Shown in pieces: positions 16,849-28,300 of a stretch of DNA of 64,000 nt. The notes beneath the pieces were generated by a model. That model worked only from the letters and a program-made list of their open reading frames with translations, ran no database searches and had not been told where the DNA came from. The position numbers were made by a program, and so were the translations under genes. The first letter of the stretch is position 1; the number at the start of each line of letters is the position of its first letter. This DNA comes from Acidobacteriota bacterium (GTDB lineage: Bacteria; Acidobacteriota; Terriglobia; Bryobacterales; Bryobacteraceae). The DNA is taken from contig JAFKEE010000039.1 of NCBI GenBank assembly GCA_017307505.1, positions 62,001 to 126,000 on the forward strand, given 5' to 3'.

Positions 16849-17694
16849 TTAGCGGCGATGCCAGCCGCCGCCACCACGCACAATCACCGTAGGCCGGTAG
16901 AAGCCGTAGCCGCCCCAATAGGGACCCCATAGAGGATCGCCCCAATACGATCCCCAGTAGGGGTAACCACCCCAGCCAACGCCGAGATGCACGCGGCCGG
17001 GATACCAGGGTCCGCCGGCGTAGCGGCCACGCCCGTCGTCCAGCATCTTGTCTCGCCGTTGCGCCCATTCGTCGAAGGTGTCCTTATCCGGCGCCGAGAC
17101 GATCTCCTGGCGGGCACCATGTTCGTACTCACGGACCACGAAGCTCTTGCCCTTCTTCACATGGAGGTTCTGCGCTGGCGTCAGCACTTCGGCATCGCCG
17201 TTCCGCACGATCAGTTTGCTCTCCTTAGGACCCATCACCTCGATGCGGTAGGTGCCGTCCTTCTGCGGGACCACGTTCGCGTTGGGCGTACGCAGGTCCA
17301 CGTCGGCCTCGCCATACTTCATCATCGTGTACGATACGGAGCCATTCACGATGTTGATCTGGAAGGCTCGCTGGCCGAGCTGCTTCAGCAGGATCTCGCT
17401 GTTGGAGTCGAGGCGAATGTAGTTCGAATCATCCAGACGAAGCTCCGCCCGGGAGGCAGGCCCGGTGGAGAGGGAATCGCCGCTTACCAGGGGCATGCCG
17501 GATTCGGCGGTCATGGTATCGCGGCCGTGGCGCCGGCTGGCATCGCCGGCCACCATACTGACGCGAGCGACACCCACGCCGCTGTCGTCCGAAGTAGTAC
17601 GCCTGCCCGTTTGGGCAGAAAGGGATACGGGCATAGCCAGTAAGGCTACCGCGGCAACACCCAGCCACGTTGGTTTCATCATTGGGGCACGCAT
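16849..17694 (-). CDS. Exported FecR-domain (DUF6600-like) protein
   Basis: 281 residues. Signal peptide (LGVAAVALLAMPVSLSAQ), FecR-type beta domain at about 35-150 (VSGDSLSTGPASRAELRL, FQINIVNGSVSYT), then a DEWAQRRDKML helix. It ends in a tail rich in Tyr, Trp and Gly (repeating YWG, residues about 240-270) that ends GGGGWHRR. FecR domains outside iron regulation are common in acidobacterial envelope proteins. Start fixed at ATG 17694 by AGGAGAG five bases upstream; the open frame reaches 17835 without another good start. Confidence 0.8.
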   Translation of the reverse strand: MRAPMMKPTWLGVAAVALLAMPVSLSAQTGRRTTSDDSGVGVARVSMVAGDASRRHGRDTMTAESGMPLVSGDSLSTGPASRAELRLDDSNYIRLDSNSEILLKQLGQRAFQINIVNGSVSYTMMKYGEADVDLRTPNANVVPQKDGTYRIEVMGPKESKLIVRNGDAEVLTPAQNLHVKKGKSFVVREYEHGARQEIVSAPDKDTFDEWAQRRDKMLDDGRGRYAGGPWYPGRVHLGVGWGGYPYWGSYWGDPLWGPYWGGYGFYRPTVIVRGGGGWHRR

Positions 17695-17813
17695 TGGTTG
17701 CTCTCCTAAACTTTCACTGCCATCGGTAGTGCAATTCGGCAGCCAAACTGTAAGCACTCTGAAATCAGTGAGATTGCGAAATGGCTGCAGCCGCATCTGG
17801 TGGCTGAATTTCA

Positions 17814-17839
17814 GCAGGTGGCCCACATGCACCACCTGC
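17814..17839. promoter_or_regulatory. Inverted repeat in divergent intergenic region
   Basis: GCAGGTGG (17814-17821) and CCACCTGC (17832-17839) form a perfect 8-bp dyad with a 10-base centre. It lies between the divergent FecR gene and the GH18-NodB-GT2 gene, about 105 bases upstream of the latter. It may be an operator; no matching second copy was noticed. Confidence 0.35.
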
Positions 17840-17944
17840 CCTGTTCATTCACAACCAACCGTGGCAGGATGAGGAAGCAGCCGCAATTTGGCCTCTTCCG
17901 CAGGTGGTTCCCATGGGGACCGCCCAGGTTTCAGGTTGGCCCGA

Positions 17945-20900
17945 ATGCAACGCAGAATCGTCTTTCACGACCCCACAGGACGGCGCCGGGCGCGCTTCCG
18001 CCGGATGCTGGGCACCGGAGCTGTTGTGCTGGCCATGATGGTGGTCCTGCTGGGCCTGGCTGCGTTTTCGAGTCCGCAGTTGCCGGTACTCGGGCTGCCC
18101 GCGGTGCAGCACATCACCAGCTTCGGCGAGGTGCCGAGCATCATCCGTGGGGAGCGGGCCGAGAAGAACATCCCGTTCAAGATGCGGAAGGCAGCGAAGA
18201 ACCTGAAGTATGTCCGCAGCGCCTCGCCGGTTGCCCGGCCGGTGCGGGCCGCGCGCGTGGCGGAGGGCAAACCCATTGTGGTCGGCTACTACGTCAACTG
18301 GGACCGGGCCAGCCTGGTATCGCTGAGGCTGAACGCTCGGCACCTCACCCACCTGGCTCCGGAGTGGCTGGTGCTGAAGAATGCCCGCGGCGACATCGAC
18401 GACGAGTCCGACCCCACCGTCATCGAGATCGCGCGGCAGGCCGACCTGCCGGTGCTGGCCATGCTTACCAACTTCCGCGACGGCTGGCGGGCCGACGACC
18501 TCCACAAACTGCTGAACAACAAGGCGGCGCGCGAGAACCTCGTCGACAACATCTACAGCAATGTCGTCGAGCACAAGCTGGCCGGAGTGATGATCGATCT
18601 CGAGATGGCGAAGCGGGCGGACCGCGCCCGTCTCGTCGAGTTCGTCGCCCAGGTGAGGGACAAGCTCAAGCCGGCCGGATTGATGGTCACGCAGGCAGTG
18701 CCTACGGAAGATGAAGCGTACGACCTGCGCCGCCTGGCGGCCCTGTGCGACTTCATTGTGCCGATGGTCTACGACGAGCACTACCAGAGTGGCCCGCCGG
18801 GTCCGGTGGCTTCGCAGGAGTGGTTCGAGAAGCAGCTCGACCGGCTGTTGACGCAGGCGCCGGCGAATAAGCTCGTCATCGGGGTCGGGAACTACGGCTA
18901 CGACTGGGTGATCGGGGGACGCGGCGCCGCCGAGGTGGCGTTCAACGACGTGATGGCGGCAGCGGTCTCGAACAAGACCAGCGTGCAATGGGATGCCGAC
19001 ACGGACAACCCGGTGCTGCGCTACACGCTGGCCGGGGCGCAGCACGAGGTCTGGTTCCTGGATGCCATCACGGCCCTGAACCATGCAGTAGAAGTGGCCG
19101 ACCGCGGCTTCCGCGGCGTGGGGATCTGGCGCCTGGGCGGCGAGGATCCCGGCATGTGGCACGTCCTCTCCCACGCCAACTGGCCCACGCACACGTTCGA
19201 CACCGCAAGCCTGGCCGCCCTGGGCGTGCAACAGAGCGTCAACCAGTATGGCGAGGGGGAGATCATCCGGATCACGGAAACACCGCACGAGGGCCGGCGC
19301 CGCGTGTGGAAGGATCAGGATGGCTCGTTCGCCGAGCAGTATCTCTCCGCGCCGACCTATTACGTCATGGAGAGCTACGGCAAAGCGAAGGACAAGCGGC
19401 TCTGCATCACATTCGACGACGGGCCGGACAGTACTTTCACGCCGGCGATGCTGGACATCCTGAAGAGCAGGCAGGTTCACGCAACCTTCTTCGTCGTAGG
19501 GGCCAACGCCGAGGCGGAGCCCTCGCTGCTACGCCGCATCTATGCCGAGGGCCACGAGATTGGCAACCACAGCTACTCTCACCCCAACATTGCGCTGACC
19601 TCGCCGGAGCGCACAAGGCTGGAACTGGATGCGACCCAGCGGATCATCGAACACGCCGTGGGGCGTTCCACTATCCTCTTCAGGCCGCCCTACAACGCGG
19701 ACAGCGAGCCACAGACGCCGCAGGAGATCGAGCCTGTCCGGCGCGCCCAGGAGATGGGCTACCTCACTGTCGGGGAGCGAATCGATCCCCGGGACTGGCA
19801 GAAGGGCATCACGGCCGAGGCCATTCTCCAGGAAGTGATGGACGAGAAGGAGAACGGAAGCGTCATTCTGCTGCACGATGCCGGTGGAAACCGCTCTGCG
19901 ACGCTGCTGGCCCTGCCGCGCCTCATCGACAGCTTCCGGGCCCAGGGCTACCGGTTCGTGACTATCGGCGAACTGCTGGGCAAGTCGCGGGACGAGATCA
20001 TGCCAAAGCCGGCGAGGGACGAGAGCGGGTGGGCCCTGATCGAAGGCCAGGCGCTCGATTTCAAGGGCCTGCTGGGTTACCTGCTGGGCGTGGCATTTCT
20101 CTCTGTCATTTTTCTTACACTCCTGCGCAGCCTCGCCTATGCCACCATGGCCGTGATCGAAAAACGGCAGATCCGCCGGCGCGTCTTCGATGAGTCCTGG
20201 CAGCCCCCGGTCAGCGTACTGATCGCCGCCTATAACGAGGAGAAGGTGATCCGCCGCACAGTGGAGTCGGTGCTGGCCAACGGTTATCCGAACCTCGAAG
20301 TGCTGGTAGTGGACGACGGCTCGCGCGATGAGACGTTGAAGGTTTTGCAGGACGCGTTCGGAACCGATGCCCGCGTCACCTTGCTGAGCCAGGAGAATGC
20401 CGGCAAGTCCGCGGCGCTGAACCGTGCCATTGCCGCGGCCCGGCATGAGATCCTGGTGGCCGTCGACGCGGACACGATCTTCGGCAAAAATACGATCGCG
20501 CATCTGGTGCGTCATTTTGCGTCGGAGAAGGTGGGCGCCGTGTCGGGGAATGCCAAGGTGGGCAACCGTCACAACTGGCTCACGCGCTTCCAGTCGATCG
20601 AGTACATATACGGATTTAATCTCGACCGCCGCGCACTCGACCTGGTCAACGCTATTCCCGTAGTGCCTGGTGCCGTCGGCGCCTGGCGGAGATCCCTGAT
20701 CCAGGAGGCGGGCGGGTTCAGTCACGACACCTCGGCGGAGGACACCGACCTGACGCTGGCGATCCGCAAGCTGGGCTACGAGATTCGTTATGAGGAGAGC
20801 GCGGTGGCCTACACCGAGGCTCCGGAGGATATCCGCAGCCTGGCCAAGCAGCGCTTCCGCTGGTCGTTCGGCACCATGCAGGCAGCCTGGAAGCACCGCG

Positions 20901-21268
20901 ACGCGCTGTTCAACTACTCCTACGGCTCGCTCGGATTCATTGCCCTGCCCAGCATCTGGATCTTCCAGGTGCTGCTGGGCGCGATCTCGCCCCTGGCCGA
21001 TCTGGCCATGGTCGCGACGCTCTTCGCCGGCAACTGGCAGGTGGTCCTGCTTTACTACTTCGCCTTCCTGGGCGTGGAATTGCTCACGGGCTTCCTCGCC
21101 TACCACCTGGAAGGGGAGAGCCCGCGAGACCTGGTGCTGCTGTTCCCGCAACGGCTGTTTTACCGGCAGCTGATGAACTACGTCATCGGGAAGTCGGTGC
21201 TTTATGCCATCCAGGGCCGCCTTGTGGGCTGGGGCAAGCTGGAGCGGAAAGCCACGGTCGGCCCATAG
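17945..21268 (+). CDS. Three-domain polysaccharide enzyme: GH18-like, NodB deacetylase, GT2 synthase
   Basis: 1107 residues. One N-terminal membrane segment (about 22-41). GH18-like barrel (about 110-415) with GVMIDLE, where Asp218 and Glu220 keep the catalytic end of DxxDxDxE. NodB polysaccharide deacetylase (about 483-680) with TFDDGPD (Asp491, Asp492), HSYSH (His542, His546) and RPPYN. One or more membrane segments (about 708-735). Family 2 glycosyltransferase (about 755-1000) with DDGS, DAD (841-843), EDTD and the processive QRFRW motif, then further membrane helices. It looks like PgaB and PgaC functions fused: synthesis and export of a beta-linked N-acetylhexosamine polymer inside, deacetylation or trimming outside. 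The frame opens at TTG 17888, but ATG 17945 is the sensible start. Confidence 0.9.
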   Translation: MQRRIVFHDPTGRRRARFRRMLGTGAVVLAMMVVLLGLAAFSSPQLPVLGLPAVQHITSFGEVPSIIRGERAEKNIPFKMRKAAKNLKYVRSASPVARPVRAARVAEGKPIVVGYYVNWDRASLVSLRLNARHLTHLAPEWLVLKNARGDIDDESDPTVIEIARQADLPVLAMLTNFRDGWRADDLHKLLNNKAARENLVDNIYSNVVEHKLAGVMIDLEMAKRADRARLVEFVAQVRDKLKPAGLMVTQAVPTEDEAYDLRRLAALCDFIVPMVYDEHYQSGPPGPVASQEWFEKQLDRLLTQAPANKLVIGVGNYGYDWVIGGRGAAEVAFNDVMAAAVSNKTSVQWDADTDNPVLRYTLAGAQHEVWFLDAITALNHAVEVADRGFRGVGIWRLGGEDPGMWHVLSHANWPTHTFDTASLAALGVQQSVNQYGEGEIIRITETPHEGRRRVWKDQDGSFAEQYLSAPTYYVMESYGKAKDKRLCITFDDGPDSTFTPAMLDILKSRQVHATFFVVGANAEAEPSLLRRIYAEGHEIGNHSYSHPNIALTSPERTRLELDATQRIIEHAVGRSTILFRPPYNADSEPQTPQEIEPVRRAQEMGYLTVGERIDPRDWQKGITAEAILQEVMDEKENGSVILLHDAGGNRSATLLALPRLIDSFRAQGYRFVTIGELLGKSRDEIMPKPARDESGWALIEGQALDFKGLLGYLLGVAFLSVIFLTLLRSLAYATMAVIEKRQIRRRVFDESWQPPVSVLIAAYNEEKVIRRTVESVLANGYPNLEVLVVDDGSRDETLKVLQDAFGTDARVTLLSQENAGKSAALNRAIAAARHEILVAVDADTIFGKNTIAHLVRHFASEKVGAVSGNAKVGNRHNWLTRFQSIEYIYGFNLDRRALDLVNAIPVVPGAVGAWRRSLIQEAGGFSHDTSAEDTDLTLAIRKLGYEIRYEESAVAYTEAPEDIRSLAKQRFRWSFGTMQAAWKHRDALFNYSYGSLGFIALPSIWIFQVLLGAISPLADLAMVATLFAGNWQVVLLYYFAFLGVELLTGFLAYHLEGESPRDLVLLFPQRLFYRQLMNYVIGKSVLYAIQGRLVGWGKLERKATVGP

Positions 21269-21373
21269 CCGATCCTTTACTCCTGCTACTTGTGACATCC
21301 TGTCTTCGAATAGGATCCGCTCCCCTTCAGGAGCCGGACCCGCATTTCACCTCGACACAAGGACAAGCAGCCC

Positions 21374-22525
<1,152 letters not shown>

Positions 22526-22537
22526 CAACTGCAGCAG

Positions 22538-22573
22538 CCGGGTGGCTGGCCGGGCGCCGGCCACCCGGTTGTT
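22538..22573 (+). terminator. Probable terminator of the GH172 gene
   Basis: CCGGGTGGC (22538-22546) pairs perfectly with GCCACCCGG (22560-22568), followed by TTGTTG. Strong stem, weak T-tract, 12 bases after the stop codon. Confidence 0.5.
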
Positions 22574-22688
22574 GACGCCGGGAACCGGCCCGCCGGAGAA
22601 GGCGTCAAACAGTGTGGACAGACCCTAAGACCCTGTTTTTCAGAACCATTCGTAAAGATGGGGCCGCCCAGTCTACCCGGAGCCGGCC

Positions 22689-23276
22689 GTGCACCTCGTC
22701 CATCTTTGCGAAAACTCGTCCGCCCGCCTTCTGCTGGCAGCTTCCCTGCTGACCGGCCTCTCCTGCAAAAGCCATCCTCCCCTGGAGTTTGGCGCGGGCC
22801 TCGACGTGCCCTATGTCCAGACGGCGCCCGGCGTCGTCACAGCCATGTTGCGGATGGCGGAGGTGCATCCAGGCGACGTTGTGATGGACCTCGGCTGCGG
22901 AGACGGCCGCATCTCCATTGCCGCCGTGCGCGAGTTTGGCGCGGAGGGCATCGGCTACGACATCGATCCCCAGCGCATCGCCGAGGCGCGCCGGAACGCC
23001 GTCTCGGCGGGCGTCGCGCGTCATACACAGTTCTTCGAGCAGAACTTCTTCCAGGCCGACATCTCCCGCGCGAGCGTCATTACGGTATTCCTGATGCCCG
23101 CCGTTCTCGAGCAGTTCCGAGGACACTTCCTGCATGACCTAGCACCGGGCACCCGCATCGTGTCGCACAGCTTTCCGCTGCGCGACTGGCCGCCGCAGCG
23201 CAAGATCATTGTGGAAGGCCGCACGCTTTACCTTTTCATCGTGCCTCCGGCGTCGGCGGAAAGGCCGCCGGCTTAG
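22689..23276 (+). CDS. Class I SAM-dependent methyltransferase with N-terminal signal/anchor
   Basis: 195 residues. Motif I VMDLGCGDGR and the following GIGYDIDPQRI are standard SAM-binding features. The first 25 residues (LLLAASLLTGLSC) look like a signal peptide or anchor ending in a Cys (Cys26); the -3 position is Gly, so it is not a good lipobox. Exported class I methyltransferases of this type occur in several soil phyla without known substrate. GTG start at 22689; no strong SD seen. Confidence 0.8.
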   Translation: MHLVHLCENSSARLLLAASLLTGLSCKSHPPLEFGAGLDVPYVQTAPGVVTAMLRMAEVHPGDVVMDLGCGDGRISIAAVREFGAEGIGYDIDPQRIAEARRNAVSAGVARHTQFFEQNFFQADISRASVITVFLMPAVLEQFRGHFLHDLAPGTRIVSHSFPLRDWPPQRKIIVEGRTLYLFIVPPASAERPPA

Positions 23277-23329
23277 AAATCGCTTCCGCCCTGATCGATT
23301 CCGGCCATCTAGCGCGCTTTAGTCTGTGG

Positions 23330-24013
23330 ATGTCACGAATACTTCTCAGCGGCTTTGGCGGGTTGGTCACAGCGTTCGCCCTGTGGGGGTTGTTCGCCGT
23401 CTGGTCAGCCTCGATTCTCGTGAGGACCTCCAGCGGGACCCGGGAAGACTCAGTGGGGATGACCGGCGCCTTCGTCATCGGCCCCATGACCGCGATGACT
23501 GGACTGGCAGGCGGCAGTTACCTCATCTGGACCACGCTGGCCGATGCGGCCCGCACGGGCTCAGTAGCATTGTCTGTGGTCGGCGCGCTGGTGGTAGCCG
23601 CCATCGGCCTGGTCTATCTGCTCTCCCCCACCTTGGTGCAGCGGGAGGACTTCGGACCAGGAGTACGCCCGGACTTCGAGATTGAAGTCCGTTTTCCCTC
23701 CTCTGAAATCGAAAGGCTGGACACCAACGCGCGGATCGCCTATCAACTGCGCAGCGCCGAAGGCACGGTGGAAGCAGAGGGCAGGCGCGAGAGGATTCGC
23801 CACGAAGAGGGCCACGCCATCGTTCCGGCCTCGTTCCGGATTCGCGAATTCCCGCGCTGTAAGCTCTTCGCCCTCATGATGAACGAGCGCCAGCGGGTGA
23901 CGGCCACCATCGATGTAGAGTCCGATCCGAATCCGCAGCCAACCTGGAGCGATTGGCAGCCCTTGAATACGGGGCTGCAACTGCGGCACCGCATCGTGAT
24001 GCCCGGCCGCTGA
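23330..24013 (+). CDS. Hypothetical membrane protein
   Basis: 227 residues: about three hydrophobic segments in the first 100 (roughly 8-30, 48-68, 78-98), then a soluble C-terminal domain of mostly beta character (DFEIEVRFPSSEIERLD). I do not recognise the family. It ends one base before the stop of the convergent DUF1552 gene. Confidence 0.65.
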   Translation: MSRILLSGFGGLVTAFALWGLFAVWSASILVRTSSGTREDSVGMTGAFVIGPMTAMTGLAGGSYLIWTTLADAARTGSVALSVVGALVVAAIGLVYLLSPTLVQREDFGPGVRPDFEIEVRFPSSEIERLDTNARIAYQLRSAEGTVEAEGRRERIRHEEGHAIVPASFRIREFPRCKLFALMMNERQRVTATIDVESDPNPQPTWSDWQPLNTGLQLRHRIVMPGR

Positions 24014-24014
24014 A

Positions 24015-25373
24015 CTACACGTCGTGGGACCAAAGGTCCGGCAGCCGCTTGTCGGTGTCGCCGAACCGGTCGAGCTTCACGCCCATTCGATCCATCAGCG
24101 ACAGGTAGAGACTGCACGCCCGGCGGTTGTCGTCGCCGGCTTCCAGAAAGTCGAGAATCCGGCCGGTCTTCAGGGCTCCGCCGGCCTGTCCGGCCAACAG
24201 CAGAGGCATCTGGTCCGCACCGTGGGTGTCGCCATCGAAGAGGTTCGACCCGCTGAGCAGGATCGAGTTGTGCAGCAGCGACTGCCCACCCTCGTCGATG
24301 GACTTCAGCCGGTTCACCAGATAGGCGAACTGGGCGAGGTGGAACTGGTTGGTCTTGAGGTACATCGCCTCGGCCGCCGGAGCGTGGCCGTTGTGCGTTA
24401 GATCCAGGTGCAACGCGCCCTGCACGCCCTTCAGGAACTTGAAGTTCATCTGCGACAGGTCGTTGTTCAACATGCAGGTGGCGATGCGGGTCTTGTCCAT
24501 CTGGAACGCGAGGACGATGAGGTCGAGCATCAGCTTCATGTGGTCCGGCACATCCTGCGGCAGTTGATCGGCAGGCCGCGGCATGTTCGGTTCCTTGAGG
24601 GTGGGACGCCAGCCTTCCAGGCGTTCGTCCTTTGCGGCGCGATCGATGCGCTTCTCGATATCGCGGATCGACTCAAGATACTCGCCCAGCTTCTGCTTGT
24701 CGCTGCCGCTGATGCGCGGCTGCAGGTCGTGCGAGTCCTTCAGCACCGCGTCCAGGATGCTGCGATCCAGCCGGCGTCCGCGCGGATCGCCCACCAGGGC
24801 ATCGAAGACGCGCGCGGGGTAAATCTCCTTGGTCGCGGGCTTCGAGGGCGAGGTCCACGAGAGCGAGGATCCATAGATCATCGACAGCCCGTCTTCCAGA
24901 CGAAGCTCGTTTGGCTCGATACCCAGCACCAAGCTTGGCAACGCGGTCTGATGGCCGATCTGCTGGGCCAACACCTGGTCCATCGACGTCCCGACTCGAA
25001 TCACTGCGGGGTCCAGGCTCACCGTTGCTCCGGAGAGCATGTTGGGCATGCGGCCCAGGTGCGGGCTGGTCGACTTGAACGCCTGCTGGTTGAAGAGCCC
25101 GCGCAGGAAGACGATATCTTCCCGCAGCGGTTTCAGCGACTCGAGCACCGGTCCCAACTCCATCGAGGCGCCGCTGCCCTTGGCCCACCAATGGATGGGC
25201 TCGACACCATTGGAGTAGTAAAGGCAGGCAAACCGCAGAGGAGGTCCGGAGGCGGCCTGTGCGCCCTTGAGTTGCAGCGACTCCAACCACGGCAGGGACA
25301 GCGCGACGCCGGCCCCACGCAGGAAATTGCGCCGTGACGGCCTGCGTCCGGCTTTCGTGATCGTGCCTCTCAT
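24015..25373 (-). CDS. DUF1552 protein with Tat signal
   Basis: 452 residues. Tat leader [19 protein letters not shown] (13-31). The body has typical DUF1552 phrases ([42 protein letters not shown]), a sulfatase/phosphatase-like fold distantly related to DUF1501. Always found beside DUF1592-type cytochromes in Planctomycetes and Acidobacteria, as here. The 4-base overlap with the upstream gene (25370-25373) shows coupling. Function unknown. Confidence 0.92.
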   Translation of the reverse strand: MRGTITKAGRRPSRRNFLRGAGVALSLPWLESLQLKGAQAASGPPLRFACLYYSNGVEPIHWWAKGSGASMELGPVLESLKPLREDIVFLRGLFNQQAFKSTSPHLGRMPNMLSGATVSLDPAVIRVGTSMDQVLAQQIGHQTALPSLVLGIEPNELRLEDGLSMIYGSSLSWTSPSKPATKEIYPARVFDALVGDPRGRRLDRSILDAVLKDSHDLQPRISGSDKQKLGEYLESIRDIEKRIDRAAKDERLEGWRPTLKEPNMPRPADQLPQDVPDHMKLMLDLIVLAFQMDKTRIATCMLNNDLSQMNFKFLKGVQGALHLDLTHNGHAPAAEAMYLKTNQFHLAQFAYLVNRLKSIDEGGQSLLHNSILLSGSNLFDGDTHGADQMPLLLAGQAGGALKTGRILDFLEAGDDNRRACSLYLSLMDRMGVKLDRFGDTDKRLPDLWSHDV

Positions 25374-28300
25374 TGCGCACCTGCTTTCGCGGACAGGATG
25401 TCATTGCGGGAGCCGCGGGGCAGCGTCCCGGCCGAAGCCGTGTTGGTCGCTGCCGGCCGCGCCGGGGCGGGTTCGGGGCCGCGGCGGTATCGGAACTGTT
25501 TGCTCGATACTACTTCGTTGACGAGTTGGGAGAACGTCGCATTGGGTCCTTCGTGGCTCAGGCGCTCCACCAGCGACTGGTCCGAAGCCAGAATCGTCCG
25601 GCCCAACGCATAGCCAATCAGCTTGCGGGCCATGGTGCGATTCACCAACTCCTGCTGCGTGTCGAGGTACTTCAGCAGGCCGTCGACCCCGGAGATCTGC
25701 GTGCCATCCCCGGTCGCACTGGAATCCTCGACGGGCTTGCCGTCGTTGTACTTCGTACGCACGCGGCCCACGGCATCGAAGCGCTCAAACGGGAAGCCGA
25801 GAGGATCGATTCGAGTGTGGCATCCGGCACAGGAGGCGTTCCGTTGATGGGCCTTCAGCTTCTCGCGCAGGGTCAGGCCACCGAAGGCCTTCTCGTCCGC
25901 CGGAATCGAGCCGGCGTCGGCCGGCGGCGGCGGCGTAGGCGTGCCCAGGATGCGGCGCAGGACCCAGTCTCCGCGCTTCACGGGGCTGGTCCGCAATGGC
26001 GCGGAGGTCACGGTCAGCATCGTACCGAGGCGCAGCGCTCCGCCGCGTCCGAATGCCGTGGCCCCTTCCAACAGCTCCATGTCGTCTTTCGACTTGATCT
26101 CCTTCTGGATCCCGTAGTGCTTGGCCAGAGGCTGGTTGAGGAAGGTGTAATCGGCGTGCAGAATCTCGCGCACCGGGCGGTCCTTGCGGATGATGTGTTC
26201 GAAGAACGAGATCGACTCATCGTACATGGCCGACTTCACTTCGTCGCTGAACTCAGGGAAGCGCGTCGTGTCCACGCCGCGATGCTCATCGAAGCGGTAG
26301 AAGCCGAGCCATTGGCCGAAGAACTCGGTCGCCATGCGGCGCGCCTTTTCGTCGGCCAGCATCCGCTTGACCTGCTTGTTCAGCAGGGCCGGATTTGAGA
26401 GCTCACCGGCGCCGGCAGCTCGCCGGAGTTCTTCGTCCGGCATCGACGACCAGAGGAAGTAGCTCAGCCTGCTGGCCAGTTCCCAGTTGCTCAGCGGCCG
26501 CAGGCCCGCCTGCTGGGGCGCCTGCTCCACGCGGTAGAGGAAGGCGGGGGACACCAGGATGCGAGTGAGCAGAGCCCGGATCGCCTTCTGGTGATCCAGC
26601 TCCTCTTCCTTGCGCAGCCGCGTATAGAAGGCGCTCAGTTCCTGTTTCTCGGGCTCCGTCAGCGGACGGCGCCAGGCTTTACTGGCGAAGCGCAGGCAGT
26701 CGTTCAGGTGCCCGGCCCGTCCCGCGGTTTGGGCGGCCATGACCGTACCGTAGTGTGCGAAGACGGGGCGCACATACTTGCGCAGCGGCTCCGGCATGGC
26801 CTCGACATCGGCCTTCGACATCTTCGCCATGGACAGGCCCTTGAGGTCGTACTTGAACTTGGCGGCCAGCAACTGCATGTAGGAGTCGTGGTAATCAAAG
26901 GAGGCGTAGAGGTCGCTCCACGCCTGGTCCAGCCGTGTGCGGGTGGCCGCATCCAGCACGTGGTTCACAAGGAAGTTGTCGTCGCGGATGTACTTCACCT
27001 TGATCACGAAGTCGTCGTGCTCCGGGACGTTATAGGTGTTGTCGAACGGTTCAGGGATGGGATCCTTGTCCGCCGGAGTGGCTTCCCCGTTGGAGTTCGG
27101 CGGCAGCAGCCGCGCGAACTCGAGCACGCCGGCTTTCCAGGACTGGTACCCCTTGCTCTTGGGATCGCCCACCAGACCCCACACCGGCACGCCGCGCGTG
27201 CTGCCATCTGCGCGATCGGAGAAGGTGACGCGCAGAACCTGCTCATGGTCGCCGCCAATTTCGGCGTCCACCTGCAGTTCAAAGACAGAGATGCCATCCG
27301 GCACCTTCACATCGAAGAACGTCGAGCCGAGGCTCGCAAAATCAGACGGCCCGACTTCCGTGCCATCCAGACTCTTCCCGAAACCGAGCTTCGCGGCGAA
27401 CTCGTCCGTGATCACGCTTTGCAGCGGCAGCCGCGGCAGCTTGTCCGCTCCGACAAACTTCGGGTTGGCAAGCTGGAGGTCCGTCACGCCCGGAGCCGAC
27501 GTCTTCTGGGAGCCGCCGGCGGTCTGGCTGGAGGTCGACTCGGTGGCGGGCGGCGCAGGCGGCGCCGCGGCCGGAGGAATCATCCGCGCCGAACGGAACT
27601 GAATGGTCGGGTTCCGCCAGACGATGGAAGGTTTCTCGTCCCCTTTGGGATTGACAAGGACGACGTTGAGGTAGATGCGGGCGATCCCTCCGGTGACAGG
27701 CGGCGGCCCTTTGGGTCCACCGCGCCGGCCCAGCCGGACGAACCGGAACTTCTGCCGGACCTCGGCCTTCAACGATTCGTCGTTGAACATCAGCGGCCGC
27801 TCGTCTCCTGCACCGCCCGCGGCCACATCGCCGCGCGCGAAGAGCCAGCTGGGCCAGGTGGTGAGGTACTTCTGAATCTCTTCGCAATTCTTGCGGATGC
27901 CCACGAGGTCGGCCGGTTTGCCGGCCACCGCCGGAGGCAGCTTGCGCCACCGTTCCGCGACGTCGGAGGAGGGGTGCATCAGGGCCGGCGTGTTCATCAC
28001 CGTCCAGATGTGCTCCGCAAACCGGGGCGTGATGCCCTCGCGCTCCGCCAGCGTTTTGAGGGTTGCCGCGGGTTGGCCCAGCGCGGCGCGGTTCTTGTAG
28101 CTCCAGGCCACGAACAGCGCCTTGCCATAGCGCTCCAATCCGAAGGGCTGGCCGCCCTCGCCGGAGACCGTGCGGAATCCGTTGTCCTGGTAGATCTTCT
28201 GGATGCGGTGAATGGCCGACATCTCAAAGCCGGTCTTGCCGGGGTCCTGGTAGAAACTGAGGGGACCCGCACCGAGCACAGCGCGGTCGGCCACGCTCTT

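Noticed and set aside
17888-17944. N-terminal extension of the GH18-NodB-GT2 protein from TTG 17888
   Set aside because: TTG start without SD; the extension overlaps the intergenic dyad region and lacks typical signal features. ATG 17945 is before a normal basic N-terminus and membrane segment.
17945-21268. Artificial fusion of three genes by missing stops or frameshift
   Set aside because: One continuous frame with consistent codon use and sensible membrane linkers between domains; the domain order also fits a PgaB/PgaC-like logic.
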